DNA of 5,135 bases from Candidatus Eiseniibacteriota bacterium (GTDB lineage Bacteria; Joyebacterota; Joyebacteria; Joyebacterales; Joyebacteraceae): positions 1-5,135 of the forward strand of contig JAUWRQ010000128.1 of NCBI GenBank assembly GCA_030610515.1, written 5' to 3'. The position numbers were made by a program, and so were the translations under genes. The notes below the pieces were generated by a model. It was not told the DNA's origin and made no database searches. It saw nothing but the letters and a program-made list of their open reading frames with translations. This document shows, in pieces, positions 1 to 5,135 of the stretch; position 1 is the stretch's first letter, and each line of letters opens with the position of its first letter.

Positions 1-12
1 CGCGCCAGGTGA
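1..12 (+). CDS. 3' end of an unidentified upstream gene (partial)
   Basis: Frame 1 reads Arg-Ala-Arg and then TGA at 10-12. That stop overlaps the GTG start of pyrK at 9-11 as GTGA, the same kind of stop/start overlap seen at pyrF/pyrE in this window. This suggests an upstream co-directional gene ends here and is translationally coupled to pyrK. Only three codons are visible, so the product cannot be named. A preceding pyrimidine gene (pyrC, carB or similar) would be the natural guess from operon context, but nothing in the sequence shows it. Confidence 0.3.
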   Translation, partial: RAR

Positions 13-791
13 GCGCGACGCTCACGAGGAAAGTGAGCGTGGGTCCAAAGAGCTTTCTCTTCACACTTGATGTCGGTCCGGAGTTCCCGGAGCCTGCGCC
101 GGGGCAGTTCGTCCACGTGGCGGCGCTCTCGGAACTCACGCTCAGGCGCCCGTTCTCGGTGGCGGGAATCAGAGAGGACCGTCTTCTCGATCTCCTCGTC
201 GAACTCCGGGGCGAAGGGACGCGCGGATTCGGGGCTCTTCCGTACGCGGCGTCGGTAGACGTCCTGGGGCCGCTGGGCACGTCATTCACGCCGCCCGAGG
301 AAGGCGAGACGGCCGTTCTCGTCGCCGGAGGCATCGGGGTCGCGGGCGTCCGTCTCCTCGCGGAGCAGCTCCTGGGCGAAGCGCACAGGATGCTCGCGCT
401 CGTCGGCGCCAGCACGAGCGCGGCACTTCTCCATCATCTCCTGCCGGCCCCGACCGGAGGAGAACGCGTCCGCATCGAGATCGCCACCGACGACGGGAGC
501 GCCGGTTTCCACGGCCCCGTCACCGGGCTGCTCGAGAGAGAGCTCCCGGAGCTCGGGACGAAGGCGCGCATCTACTGCTGTGGCCCGCCGGGCATGATCC
601 GCGAAGTGGCGCGGATCGCGGGGGCCGCCTCCGTCCGCTGCGAGGCTCTCATGGAGGAGATCATGGCGTGCGGCGTCGGTGCGTGCCGCGGCTGTGTCAT
701 CCCGACGCGCGACGGCTACCGCACGGCGTGCTCGGACGGACCCGTGTTCGACACCGCCGACCTTGTGTTCGAGGAAGCGAAGGATGGTTGA
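9..791 (+). CDS. pyrK: Dihydroorotate dehydrogenase B, electron transfer subunit PyrK
   Basis: This cytoplasmic iron-sulfur flavoprotein passes electrons from the FMN of PyrD to NAD+ through FAD and a [2Fe-2S] cluster, allowing NAD-linked oxidation of dihydroorotate. The 260-residue length is usual for the family. The FAD-binding domain is at the N-terminus, with PGQF at 31-34, the flavin motif RRPFS at 46-50 and GPLG at 87-90. The NAD-binding domain follows, with AGGIGVAG at 106-113 and CGPPGM at 191-196. All four cluster ligands are present, Cys221, Cys226, Cys229 and Cys241, in the family pattern CGxGxCxxC plus a later Cys. GTG at 9 is chosen because PGQF then falls where it does in known PyrK proteins and because GTG overlaps an upstream TGA. 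The frame stays open to the window edge, so an earlier start cannot be excluded. pyrD follows after 44 bases, as expected for its partner. Confidence 0.95.
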   Translation: MSATLTRKVSVGPKSFLFTLDVGPEFPEPAPGQFVHVAALSELTLRRPFSVAGIREDRLLDLLVELRGEGTRGFGALPYAASVDVLGPLGTSFTPPEEGETAVLVAGGIGVAGVRLLAEQLLGEAHRMLALVGASTSAALLHHLLPAPTGGERVRIEIATDDGSAGFHGPVTGLLERELPELGTKARIYCCGPPGMIREVARIAGAASVRCEALMEEIMACGVGACRGCVIPTRDGYRTACSDGPVFDTADLVFEEAKDG

Positions 792-843
792 CCTCCACGC
801 GGCGCTCGGCCGGCTCACTTCCAGGGAGACGCCCGATGGCTGA
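784..843 (+). other. Candidate 19-codon bridging ORF between pyrK and pyrD
   Basis: An ATG at 784 opens a 19-codon frame (MVDLHAALGRLTSRETPDG) that ends at TGA 841-843. It starts inside the last codons of pyrK and ends inside the first codons of pyrD. At both junctions the overlap is the same 8-base pattern, ATGGYTGA (784-791 and 836-843). A purine-rich GAGGAA at 771-776, seven bases before the ATG, could serve as ribosome binding site. The peptide resembles nothing I know. If real, its likely role is to carry ribosomes across the gap and couple PyrD synthesis to PyrK. It may equally be a chance frame, since short open frames are common in GC-rich DNA. Confidence 0.2.
823..828 (+). promoter_or_regulatory. 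Ribosome binding site of pyrD
   Basis: AGGGAG lies seven bases before ATG 836. It supports that start over the long in-frame extension back to 668, which would lie inside pyrK and does not resemble PyrD. Confidence 0.7.
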
Positions 844-1783
844 CCTCGGCATCACGATCGGCTCCATCAGAATGCGAAGCCCCATCATGCTCGCTTCCGG
901 AACCGTCGGGTACGGAACCGAGTACGAGGGGCTCATCGACTTTGGGACCGTCGGTACCGTGGTACTCAAGACCGTGACGCTCGAGCCGCGTGCAGGCAAC
1001 CCGCCGCCCAGGCTCTGCGAGACCCGGGGCGGACTTCTGAACGCCATCGGACTCGAGAACGTGGGGCTCGAGGCCTTCCTCGAAACGAAGCTCCCCGAGG
1101 CCGCGGAGCTCCCCGCGCCGATCATCGCGAGTGTGGCGGGCACCTCGACCTCCGAGTACGCGGAGCTCGCTCGCGAGACGGGGGCGCGAGAGGAGATCGC
1201 CGCGGTCGAGGTCAACATCTCCTGCCCGAACGTCGAGCGGAAGCGTAAGCCGCTCTGGGCGGACCCGGCAGGCGTCGGAGAGGTCGTCGCGGCAATGCGC
1301 TCCGAGACGGGGAAGCCTCTTCTCGTCAAGCTCTCGCCGAACGCCGCTGACGTCGTGTCGGTGGCGGAGGCTGCGGAAGGTGCGGGAGCGGACGCGCTTG
1401 TCGTCGCGAACACGCTGCCGGGGATGAGGATCGACCTTGGGAAACGGGCGCCCGTGCTTGGCAACGTGACCGGCGGGCTCTCCGGACCGGCGCTCATGCC
1501 GGTGAACCTCGCGCTCGTGTGGCAGGTGTCTGCGAAGGTGGGCATTCCCATCGTGGGCTCCGGCGGGGTCGCGAGCACAGACGACGCGCTCGAGTACATG
1601 ATGGCGGGGGCCTCTGCGATCCAGGTCGGGACGGCGCTCTTCATGGACCCGTCGCTGCCGGGACGCATGACCCGCGAACTCAAGGAGAGGATGGAGGCCG
1701 ACGGGTTCGACTCCGTGACCTCGTACGTTGGACTGGCCCGCAAGGGGAGGATGGGATGCAGGGAGATGGCTCGCGCAGACTGA
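836..1783 (+). CDS. pyrD: Dihydroorotate dehydrogenase class 1B, catalytic subunit PyrD
   Basis: This FMN enzyme oxidises (S)-dihydroorotate to orotate, the fourth step of UMP synthesis, working as a complex with PyrK in the cytoplasm. It is a TIM-barrel protein of 315 residues, typical of class 1B. Visible motifs are ASGT at 20-23, the substrate loop LLNAIGLEN at 67-75, and NISCPN at 127-132 with Cys130 as active-site base. A cysteine here marks class 1, where class 2 has serine. VKLSPN at 164-169, NTLPGMRID at 192-200, GNVTGGLSGPA at 209-219 and the phosphate-binding GSGGV (241-245) and GASAIQVGTALF (258-269) follow. The adjacent pyrK confirms subclass 1B. The loop after Cys130 (ERKRKPLW) is more basic than the usual Gly-Gly form. 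The last dozen or so residues look like a tail beyond the usual end and overlap the start of pyrF by 28 bases. Confidence 0.97.
   Translation: MADLGITIGSIRMRSPIMLASGTVGYGTEYEGLIDFGTVGTVVLKTVTLEPRAGNPPPRLCETRGGLLNAIGLENVGLEAFLETKLPEAAELPAPIIASVAGTSTSEYAELARETGAREEIAAVEVNISCPNVERKRKPLWADPAGVGEVVAAMRSETGKPLLVKLSPNAADVVSVAEAAEGAGADALVVANTLPGMRIDLGKRAPVLGNVTGGLSGPALMPVNLALVWQVSAKVGIPIVGSGGVASTDDALEYMMAGASAIQVGTALFMDPSLPGRMTRELKERMEADGFDSVTSYVGLARKGRMGCREMARAD
1743..1750 (+). promoter_or_regulatory. Ribosome binding site of pyrF, inside pyrD
   Basis: AAGGGGAGG is a strong Shine-Dalgarno sequence lying in the 3' end of pyrD, five bases before ATG 1756. It decides the pyrF start. The alternative ATG at 1783, which overlaps the pyrD stop as TGATG, has no good site at proper spacing. 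Confidence 0.75.
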
Positions 1784-2457
1784 TGCTGGCACTCGACGTG
1801 CCGACCATGGAGGAGGCGCTCGATCTCGCGGACGCGACGGGCGACTACGTGGGCTACATGAAGGTGGGGCTCCGGCTCTTCACCTCGGAGGGCCCGGAGC
1901 TCGTGCGGGCCTTGAAGGACGCGGGCCACGGCATCTTCCTCGACCTCAAGTTCCACGACATACCCAACACGGTCGCCGACGCATCCCGCGCGGCGGCAGC
2001 GCTCGGAGTCGACTTCTTCACGGTCCACACGCCCGGCGGCAGCAAGATGCTCAAGGCGGCATACGAAGCGTCCGAGGACGAGGCCGCGAAGCGCGGGCTC
2101 ACACCGCCGACCGTGCTCGCGGTCACCGTGCTCACGAGCCTTCCGTCAACGACGGAGGAGGTCGTCGCGCGCGCGCGCAGCGCCTGGGACGCAGGTGTCA
2201 GAGGCATCGTGTCATCACCGAAGGAAGCGAGGGCCCTGCGTGACGCCCTCGGGCCCGACGCCGTCATCGTGACACCGGGCATCCGCCCCTCGTGGGCCGC
2301 GGCGAACGACCAGAGCCGCGTGGCCACACCGAAGGATGCCATCGAGGCGGGAGCGAACCACATCGTCGTCGGCCGTCCGATACGGAACGCCGACAACCCG
2401 CGCGAGGCCGCGAAGGCCATCGTCGAGGAAATGGAGCTGGCGGAGGTGACGGAATGA
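1756..2457 (+). CDS. pyrF: Orotidine 5'-phosphate decarboxylase PyrF
   Basis: This enzyme decarboxylates OMP to UMP, the last step of the pathway, without a cofactor. It has 233 residues, typical of the short bacterial group 1 TIM-barrel form. The first strand LALDV (11-15) carries Asp14, and YMKVG (34-38) carries Lys36. The hallmark DLKFHDIPNT at 63-72 supplies the catalytic Asp63-Lys65-Asp68 array. The phosphate-binding end of the barrel shows TPGIRP at 173-178 and VGRPIR at 205-210. The start at 1756 gives nine residues before the first strand and has a strong ribosome binding site, at the cost of a 28-base overlap with pyrD. A shorter form from 1783 would begin directly at the strand and is less likely. 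The gene ends in ATGA shared with pyrE, so pyrD, pyrF and pyrE are probably translationally coupled. Confidence 0.97.
   Translation: MQGDGSRRLMLALDVPTMEEALDLADATGDYVGYMKVGLRLFTSEGPELVRALKDAGHGIFLDLKFHDIPNTVADASRAAAALGVDFFTVHTPGGSKMLKAAYEASEDEAAKRGLTPPTVLAVTVLTSLPSTTEEVVARARSAWDAGVRGIVSSPKEARALRDALGPDAVIVTPGIRPSWAAANDQSRVATPKDAIEAGANHIVVGRPIRNADNPREAAKAIVEEMELAEVTE
2442..2449 (+). promoter_or_regulatory. Ribosome binding site of pyrE, inside pyrF
   Basis: GGAGGTGA is a full match to the usual 16S rRNA anti-Shine-Dalgarno end. It lies in the last codons of pyrF, four bases before ATG 2454, and fixes that start along with the ATGA overlap. Confidence 0.8.
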
Positions 2458-3035
2458 CGACAGCAGTCGGCGAACGAACACTCGAGATCCTGAAGAGCGC
2501 CAACGCACTCATGGAGGGTCACTTCATCCTGACGTCGGGGCGGCACAGCAGGCAGTACTGGCAGTGCATCCGCGCCCTCGAGTACCCGGAGTTCGCAGAG
2601 GAGCTGGGCTGTATGATCGCCGACCTCTTCAGCGATGACGAGGTCGACGTCGTTGTGGCGCCCGCGCTGGGCGGCATCGTCATCGGATACGAGGTGGCGC
2701 GTGCCCTCGGCGCTCGCTCGATGTTCGCCGAGAGGGTGGACGGCGACATGACGCTTCGCCGCGGGTTCAAGGTCGCGCCCGGCGAGCGCGTTCTCATCGT
2801 CGAGGACGTCGTGACGACCGGCGGGTCCGTGAGGGAGGTGGCGGCGCTCGTGCGCGAGGCCGGGGGAGAGGTCGCGGGATTCGGGTTCATCATGGACCGC
2901 TCGGGAGGAGAGGCCGACCTAGACGGACCGGCGCGCGCGCTCCACACCGCAACGATGGAGAGCTTCGAGGCCTCGGAGTGCCCGCTGTGCGCGGCGGGTG
3001 AGACTGAGGCAGTCAAGCCCGGGAGCAGGAAGTAG
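2454..3035 (+). CDS. pyrE: Orotate phosphoribosyltransferase PyrE
   Basis: This enzyme joins orotate to PRPP to give OMP and pyrophosphate, supplying the substrate of the PyrF encoded just upstream. The 193-residue protein is a type I phosphoribosyltransferase. LTSGRHS at 26-32 is the N-terminal hood motif that binds orotate. APALGG at 69-74 is the pyrophosphate-loop region, and the PRPP-binding signature LIVEDVVTTGGS is at 114-125. The flexible loop (FAER at 91-94, MTLRRGF at 99-105) resembles the Thermus-type PyrE subfamily rather than the E. coli type with its lysine-rich loop. The C-terminal stretch ECPLC at 175-179 followed by VKPGSR at 187-192 also fits that subfamily. The start overlaps the pyrF stop as ATGA. 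The stop at 3033-3035 ends the compact pyr block, and a 95-base gap follows. Confidence 0.96.
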   Translation: MTTAVGERTLEILKSANALMEGHFILTSGRHSRQYWQCIRALEYPEFAEELGCMIADLFSDDEVDVVVAPALGGIVIGYEVARALGARSMFAERVDGDMTLRRGFKVAPGERVLIVEDVVTTGGSVREVAALVREAGGEVAGFGFIMDRSGGEADLDGPARALHTATMESFEASECPLCAAGETEAVKPGSRK

Positions 3036-3130
3036 GAGGGACGCCAGAGAACCACTGCTAGAGCCGTACGCCGAGAACGAACGTACAGACGAGAGCATGA
3101 AACGGGCCCCTTACCAGGTAGGAGGCTTCC
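3036..3130 (+). other. Intergenic gap between pyrE and guaB3
   Basis: These 95 bases contain no supported gene. I see no convincing -35/-10 promoter pair and no stem followed by a T-run, so neither a new promoter nor a terminator after pyrE can be shown. A 5-bp inverted repeat (GTACG at 3066-3070, CGTAC at 3082-3086, 11-base loop) is weak. The right end holds the guaB3 ribosome binding site and a possible hairpin over it. Read-through from the pyr genes into guaB3 is therefore possible. Confidence 0.6.
3104..3128 (+). promoter_or_regulatory. guaB3 ribosome binding site within a possible masking hairpin
   Basis: TAGGAGG at 3119-3125 is a strong Shine-Dalgarno sequence five bases before ATG 3131. 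It favours that start over the in-frame ATG at 3137. The preceding bases can fold onto it. GCC 3106-3108 pairs with GGC 3124-3126, CCT 3109-3111 with AGG 3120-3122, and AC 3113-3114 with GT 3118-3119. The loop is CAG, T3112 and A3123 are single-base bulges, and two G-T pairs could extend the base. This would bury the whole ribosome binding site. The binding site is well supported. The hairpin as a regulator is a hypothesis, because such pairings arise easily in GC-rich sequence. Confidence 0.4.
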
Positions 3131-4291
3131 ATGGGTATGTACATCGGGCGAGGGAGGAAGGCAAGACGGGCGTTCGGCTTCGACGAGGTCGCCATCGTGC
3201 CCGGGCGGGTCACCCTGAACCCCCATGAGACCGACACGGCGTGGCAACTCGGGGAGCACGAGTTCACGGACCCCATCCTCGCGGCCGCGATGGACGGGGT
3301 GGTCAACGTGGCGATCGCCGTGGAGATGTCGAAGCTGGGCGGACTCGGAGTCCTGAACCTCGAAGGCGTGCAGACCCGATACGAGAACCCGGAGAAGGTC
3401 CTGGACGAGATCGCGGAGGCCGCGCCGGACGTGGCGACCCAGCTCGTCCAGAAGCTCTACGCGCCACCGATCAACGAGGACCTGATCGGAACGCGAGTCA
3501 AGGAGATCAAGGACGCGGGCGCGGTGTGCGCGGTGTCGGCGACTCCTACGAGGGCGGGGAAGTTCGGGAAGCTGGCGGAGGAGGCGGGTGCGGACATCTT
3601 CATGGTCCAGTCGACGGTGGCAACGATAGACCACATCTCGACGGCGTACGAGACGCTCGACATCCAGTCGTTCATAGACTCGATGTCGATCCCGGTCATC
3701 GTCGGGAACTGCGTGACGTACGACGTGACGCTCGACCTCATGGAGGCGGGCGCGGACGCGGTACTGATCGGTGTCGGACCGGGAGCGGCCTGCACGACGC
3801 GCGGCGTTCTGGGAATCGGCGTTCCGCAGGTGACGGCCACCGTCGACGCGGCGGCGGCGAGGGACCTGTACTGCAAGAGAACCGGCAAGTACGTGCCCGT
3901 TATCACCGACGGAGGCATGGACACCGGTGGCGACGTCTGCAAGGCGTTCGCGTCCGGAGCCGACGCGGTCATGATCGGGTCGGCCATGGCAAGGGCCAAG
4001 GAGGCGCCCGGCCACGGCTACCACTGGGGCATGGCGACTCCACACGTCGACCTCCCCAGAGGCGCCAGGGTCAAGACCGGAACATCGGGGACACTCAAGG
4101 AGATACTCATCGGCCCGGCGCGCACGGACGACGGCACGCAGAACCTCCTGGGCGCTCTGAAGACCTGCATGGGCTCCATCGGCGCCAAGAACATCTTCGA
4201 GATGCAGCAGGCCGAGATCGTGATAGCACCCTCGATCCGGTCCGAAGGCAAGCTCATGCAGAAGGACCAGCACGTGGGGATGTGGAGGTAG
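3131..4291 (+). CDS. guaB3: GuaB3-family IMP dehydrogenase-related protein
   Basis: This 386-residue protein belongs to the IMP dehydrogenase/GMP reductase superfamily and is most like the GuaB3 subfamily, known mainly from actinobacteria and cyanobacteria. As I recall, cyanobacterial GuaB3 works as an IMP dehydrogenase (IMP + NAD+ to XMP), while the actinobacterial form is less clear. GuaB3-type signs are IGRGRKARR near the N-terminus, TAWQL at 36-40 and LGVLNLEGVQTRYENP at 72-87. The catalytic loop GPGAACTTRGVLG is at 216-228, with Cys221 as the expected nucleophile and Thr223 after it. VPQVTA (231-236), ITDGGMDTGGD (258-268) and the phosphate site MIGSAMA (281-287) follow. There are no CBS domains, and I do not see the Arg-Tyr dyad of the canonical IMP dehydrogenase flap. 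guaA follows directly, which supports XMP formation. GMP reductase activity is the main alternative. The ATG at 3131 has the best-spaced ribosome binding site. Confidence 0.92.
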   Translation: MGMYIGRGRKARRAFGFDEVAIVPGRVTLNPHETDTAWQLGEHEFTDPILAAAMDGVVNVAIAVEMSKLGGLGVLNLEGVQTRYENPEKVLDEIAEAAPDVATQLVQKLYAPPINEDLIGTRVKEIKDAGAVCAVSATPTRAGKFGKLAEEAGADIFMVQSTVATIDHISTAYETLDIQSFIDSMSIPVIVGNCVTYDVTLDLMEAGADAVLIGVGPGAACTTRGVLGIGVPQVTATVDAAAARDLYCKRTGKYVPVITDGGMDTGGDVCKAFASGADAVMIGSAMARAKEAPGHGYHWGMATPHVDLPRGARVKTGTSGTLKEILIGPARTDDGTQNLLGALKTCMGSIGAKNIFEMQQAEIVIAPSIRSEGKLMQKDQHVGMWR

Positions 4292-4406
4292 GCGGAACGA
4301 GCTGCGAGTGGAGCGACAGCGGGCGGGAGAGACGGCGCGCTGAGGTACCCACGAAACCGGAGGGACGATGGCCGGCAGACCCGCAGGGATGGCGGAGGAG
4401 ACAGCC
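4292..4406 (+). other. Intergenic gap before guaA with two competing translation starts
   Basis: No gene, promoter or terminator is evident here. Two Shine-Dalgarno sequences compete for guaA. GGAGGG at 4359-4364 precedes ATG 4368 by only three bases. GGAGGAG at 4394-4400 precedes GTG 4407 by six, which is better spacing. If translation starts at 4368, GuaA gains 13 residues (MAGRPAGMAEETA). A further in-frame ATG at 4389 has only a weak site. Confidence 0.5.
4394..4400 (+). promoter_or_regulatory. Preferred ribosome binding site of guaA
   Basis: GGAGGAG lies six bases before GTG 4407. It favours that start, which also gives an N-terminus of the usual length for the family and places the nucleophile at residue 86, as in E. 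coli GuaA. Confidence 0.6.
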
Positions 4407-5135
4407 GTGAGCGGCACGGACGTGGCACGCACCCGCGTTGTCATCCTCGACTTCGGGTCGCAATACACGCATCTCATCGCGCGCAGGGTGCGCGAGTGCG
4501 GCGTCTACTCGGAGGTCATGCGATTCGACCACGATCTCGATGAGATCGCCGAGGGAACGGGCGCCATCATCCTCTCGGGCGGCCCTTCGTCCATCTACGG
4601 CGACGACGCGCCGAAACCCGATCCGCGGATCTTCGAGCTCGGTGTCCCGGTGCTCGGCATCTGCTACGGCATGCACGCCATGACGGAGGCGCTCGGAGGG
4701 AGGGTCGAACCGGGCGAGACGCGCGAGTACGGGCCGCAGGGGTTCACGCCCGAGGGTGCGCACCGGCTGTTCTATGGCGTGCCGGACAGCGTCAAAGTCT
4801 GGATGAGTCACGGCGACGAGGTGACGGAGCCGCCGCCCGGGTTCTCGGTGCTGGGACGCAGCGCCGACGGCACGATCGCGTCGATCGGTTCGGCTGAGAG
4901 CAGGCTCTACGGCCTCCAGGTCCACCCGGTGGTCGTGCACACGGAACGAGGAAAGCGCATCGTCGCAAACTACGTCCACGGCGTCGCCGGCATCCCGTCG
5001 AACTGGTCTCCGGCGTCGGTCGTCGAGGAAGCGATTCGCGCGATACGCGAGCAGATCGGGGACGGGACGGTCATCTGCGCGCTCTCCGGAGGCGTCGACT
5101 CGTCGGTCATGTCGGTCCTCATCCACAGGGCGATA
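4407..5135 (+). CDS. guaA: GMP synthase (glutamine-hydrolysing) GuaA, 3' truncated by the window
   Basis: GuaA aminates XMP to GMP using ATP and ammonia from glutamine. The 243 visible residues cover the N-terminal class I glutamine amidotransferase domain and the start of the ATP pyrophosphatase domain; the family is usually a little over 500 residues. ILDFGSQYT at 13-21 opens the protein. LSGGPSS is at 56-62 and the nucleophile loop GICYGM at 84-89 carries Cys86. WMSHGDE is at 132-138 and the histidine loop LQVHPVVVHT at 170-179 carries His173. The P-loop SGGVDSS is at 227-233. The expected triad Glu two residues after His173 is Val175. Gln of the GxCxGxQ pattern is His90, and Phe of the usual QFHPE is Val172. 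The frame is otherwise intact to the edge, with no stop or frameshift. Starting at ATG 4368 would add 13 residues. Upstream guaB3 would supply the XMP. Confidence 0.95.
   Translation, partial: MSGTDVARTRVVILDFGSQYTHLIARRVRECGVYSEVMRFDHDLDEIAEGTGAIILSGGPSSIYGDDAPKPDPRIFELGVPVLGICYGMHAMTEALGGRVEPGETREYGPQGFTPEGAHRLFYGVPDSVKVWMSHGDEVTEPPPGFSVLGRSADGTIASIGSAESRLYGLQVHPVVVHTERGKRIVANYVHGVAGIPSNWSPASVVEEAIRAIREQIGDGTVICALSGGVDSSVMSVLIHRAI

Noticed and set aside
668..835. Upstream extension of the pyrD frame into pyrK
   Set aside because: The added residues are Arg-rich and do not resemble PyrD; ATG 836 has a well-spaced ribosome binding site and gives Cys130 at the family position.
1519..1755. Upstream extension of the pyrF frame into pyrD
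   Set aside because: The extension is an out-of-frame reading of pyrD; homology to PyrF begins only after ATG 1756.
697..2028. Long - strand open frames opposite pyrK, pyrD and pyrF (697-2028, 815-1792, 282-818)
   Set aside because: Low-complexity antisense shadows of well-identified + strand genes; no motif or ribosome binding context supports them.
2166..2178. Alternating CG tract as a Z-DNA or regulatory element
   Set aside because: It is in-frame coding sequence of pyrF (Ala-Arg repeats) and such tracts are expected at this GC content.
3066..3086. Inverted repeat GTACG/CGTAC as a terminator after pyrE
   Set aside because: Only five pairs with an 11-base loop and no following T-run.
3097..3228. 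Small ORF starting at ATG 3097 and overlapping the start of guaB3
   Set aside because: Only a weak ribosome binding site, and most of it is an out-of-frame reading of guaB3; the peptide is Arg-rich with no family likeness.
4317..4342. CAGCG/CGCTG inverted repeat between guaB3 and guaA as a terminator
   Set aside because: Five pairs, long GC-rich loop and no T-run; nothing separates it from chance.
2519..4477. A 652-codon open frame on the - strand across pyrE, guaB3 and the start of guaA
   Set aside because: It lies opposite genes with clear family motifs, its protein is rich in Arg, Ser, His and Pro without recognisable domains, and long antisense frames are expected where third codon positions are mostly G or C.
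4254..5126. A 290-codon - strand open frame opposite guaA
   Set aside because: Antisense shadow of guaA, whose + strand frame has unmistakable amidotransferase and P-loop motifs.

Overview
The window is a GC-rich bacterial sequence (roughly two thirds G+C by eye). It is packed with co-directional genes, all on the + strand, for nucleotide biosynthesis. No phage, mobile-element, CRISPR, toxin-antitoxin or RNA-gene signal was found. The lineage cannot be fixed from this window. The codon use, the NAD-linked dihydroorotate dehydrogenase (PyrD class 1B plus PyrK) and the GuaB3-type IMP dehydrogenase homologue suggest a high-GC, probably anaerobic or facultative bacterium. A deep actinobacterial or a poorly cultured metagenomic lineage would fit, but this is inference.

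Bases 1-3035 are the end of a pyrimidine operon: pyrK, pyrD, pyrF and pyrE. The genes are very tightly joined. GTGA links an upstream gene to pyrK, pyrD overlaps pyrF by 28 bases, and ATGA links pyrF to pyrE. PyrK and PyrD together oxidise dihydroorotate to orotate. PyrE converts orotate to OMP, and PyrF converts OMP to UMP. The only gap, 44 bases between pyrK and pyrD, is bridged by a 19-codon ORF that overlaps both genes. Earlier pathway genes (carAB, pyrB, pyrC) and the operon promoter would lie upstream, outside the window.

Bases 3036-3130 hold no gene. They contain a strong ribosome binding site, and an imperfect hairpin that could mask it, just before the next gene. Bases 3131-4291 encode a GuaB3-family IMP dehydrogenase-related protein without CBS domains. 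Bases 4292-4406 are a short gap with two competing starts for guaA, which runs off the right edge at 5135. GuaB3 and GuaA would together make GMP from IMP via XMP, so the window joins UMP and GMP synthesis on one strand.

This is mainly a housekeeping region and I do not see an undescribed defence, mobile or secondary-metabolism system. The observation most worth checking is in GuaA. The glutaminase domain keeps the nucleophile Cys86 and His173, but the expected catalytic Glu two residues after the histidine is Val175, and two neighbouring signature residues (Gln to His90, Phe to Val172) also differ. Next in interest are the GuaB3-guaA pairing, the bridging mini-ORF, and the possible masking of the guaB3 ribosome binding site.
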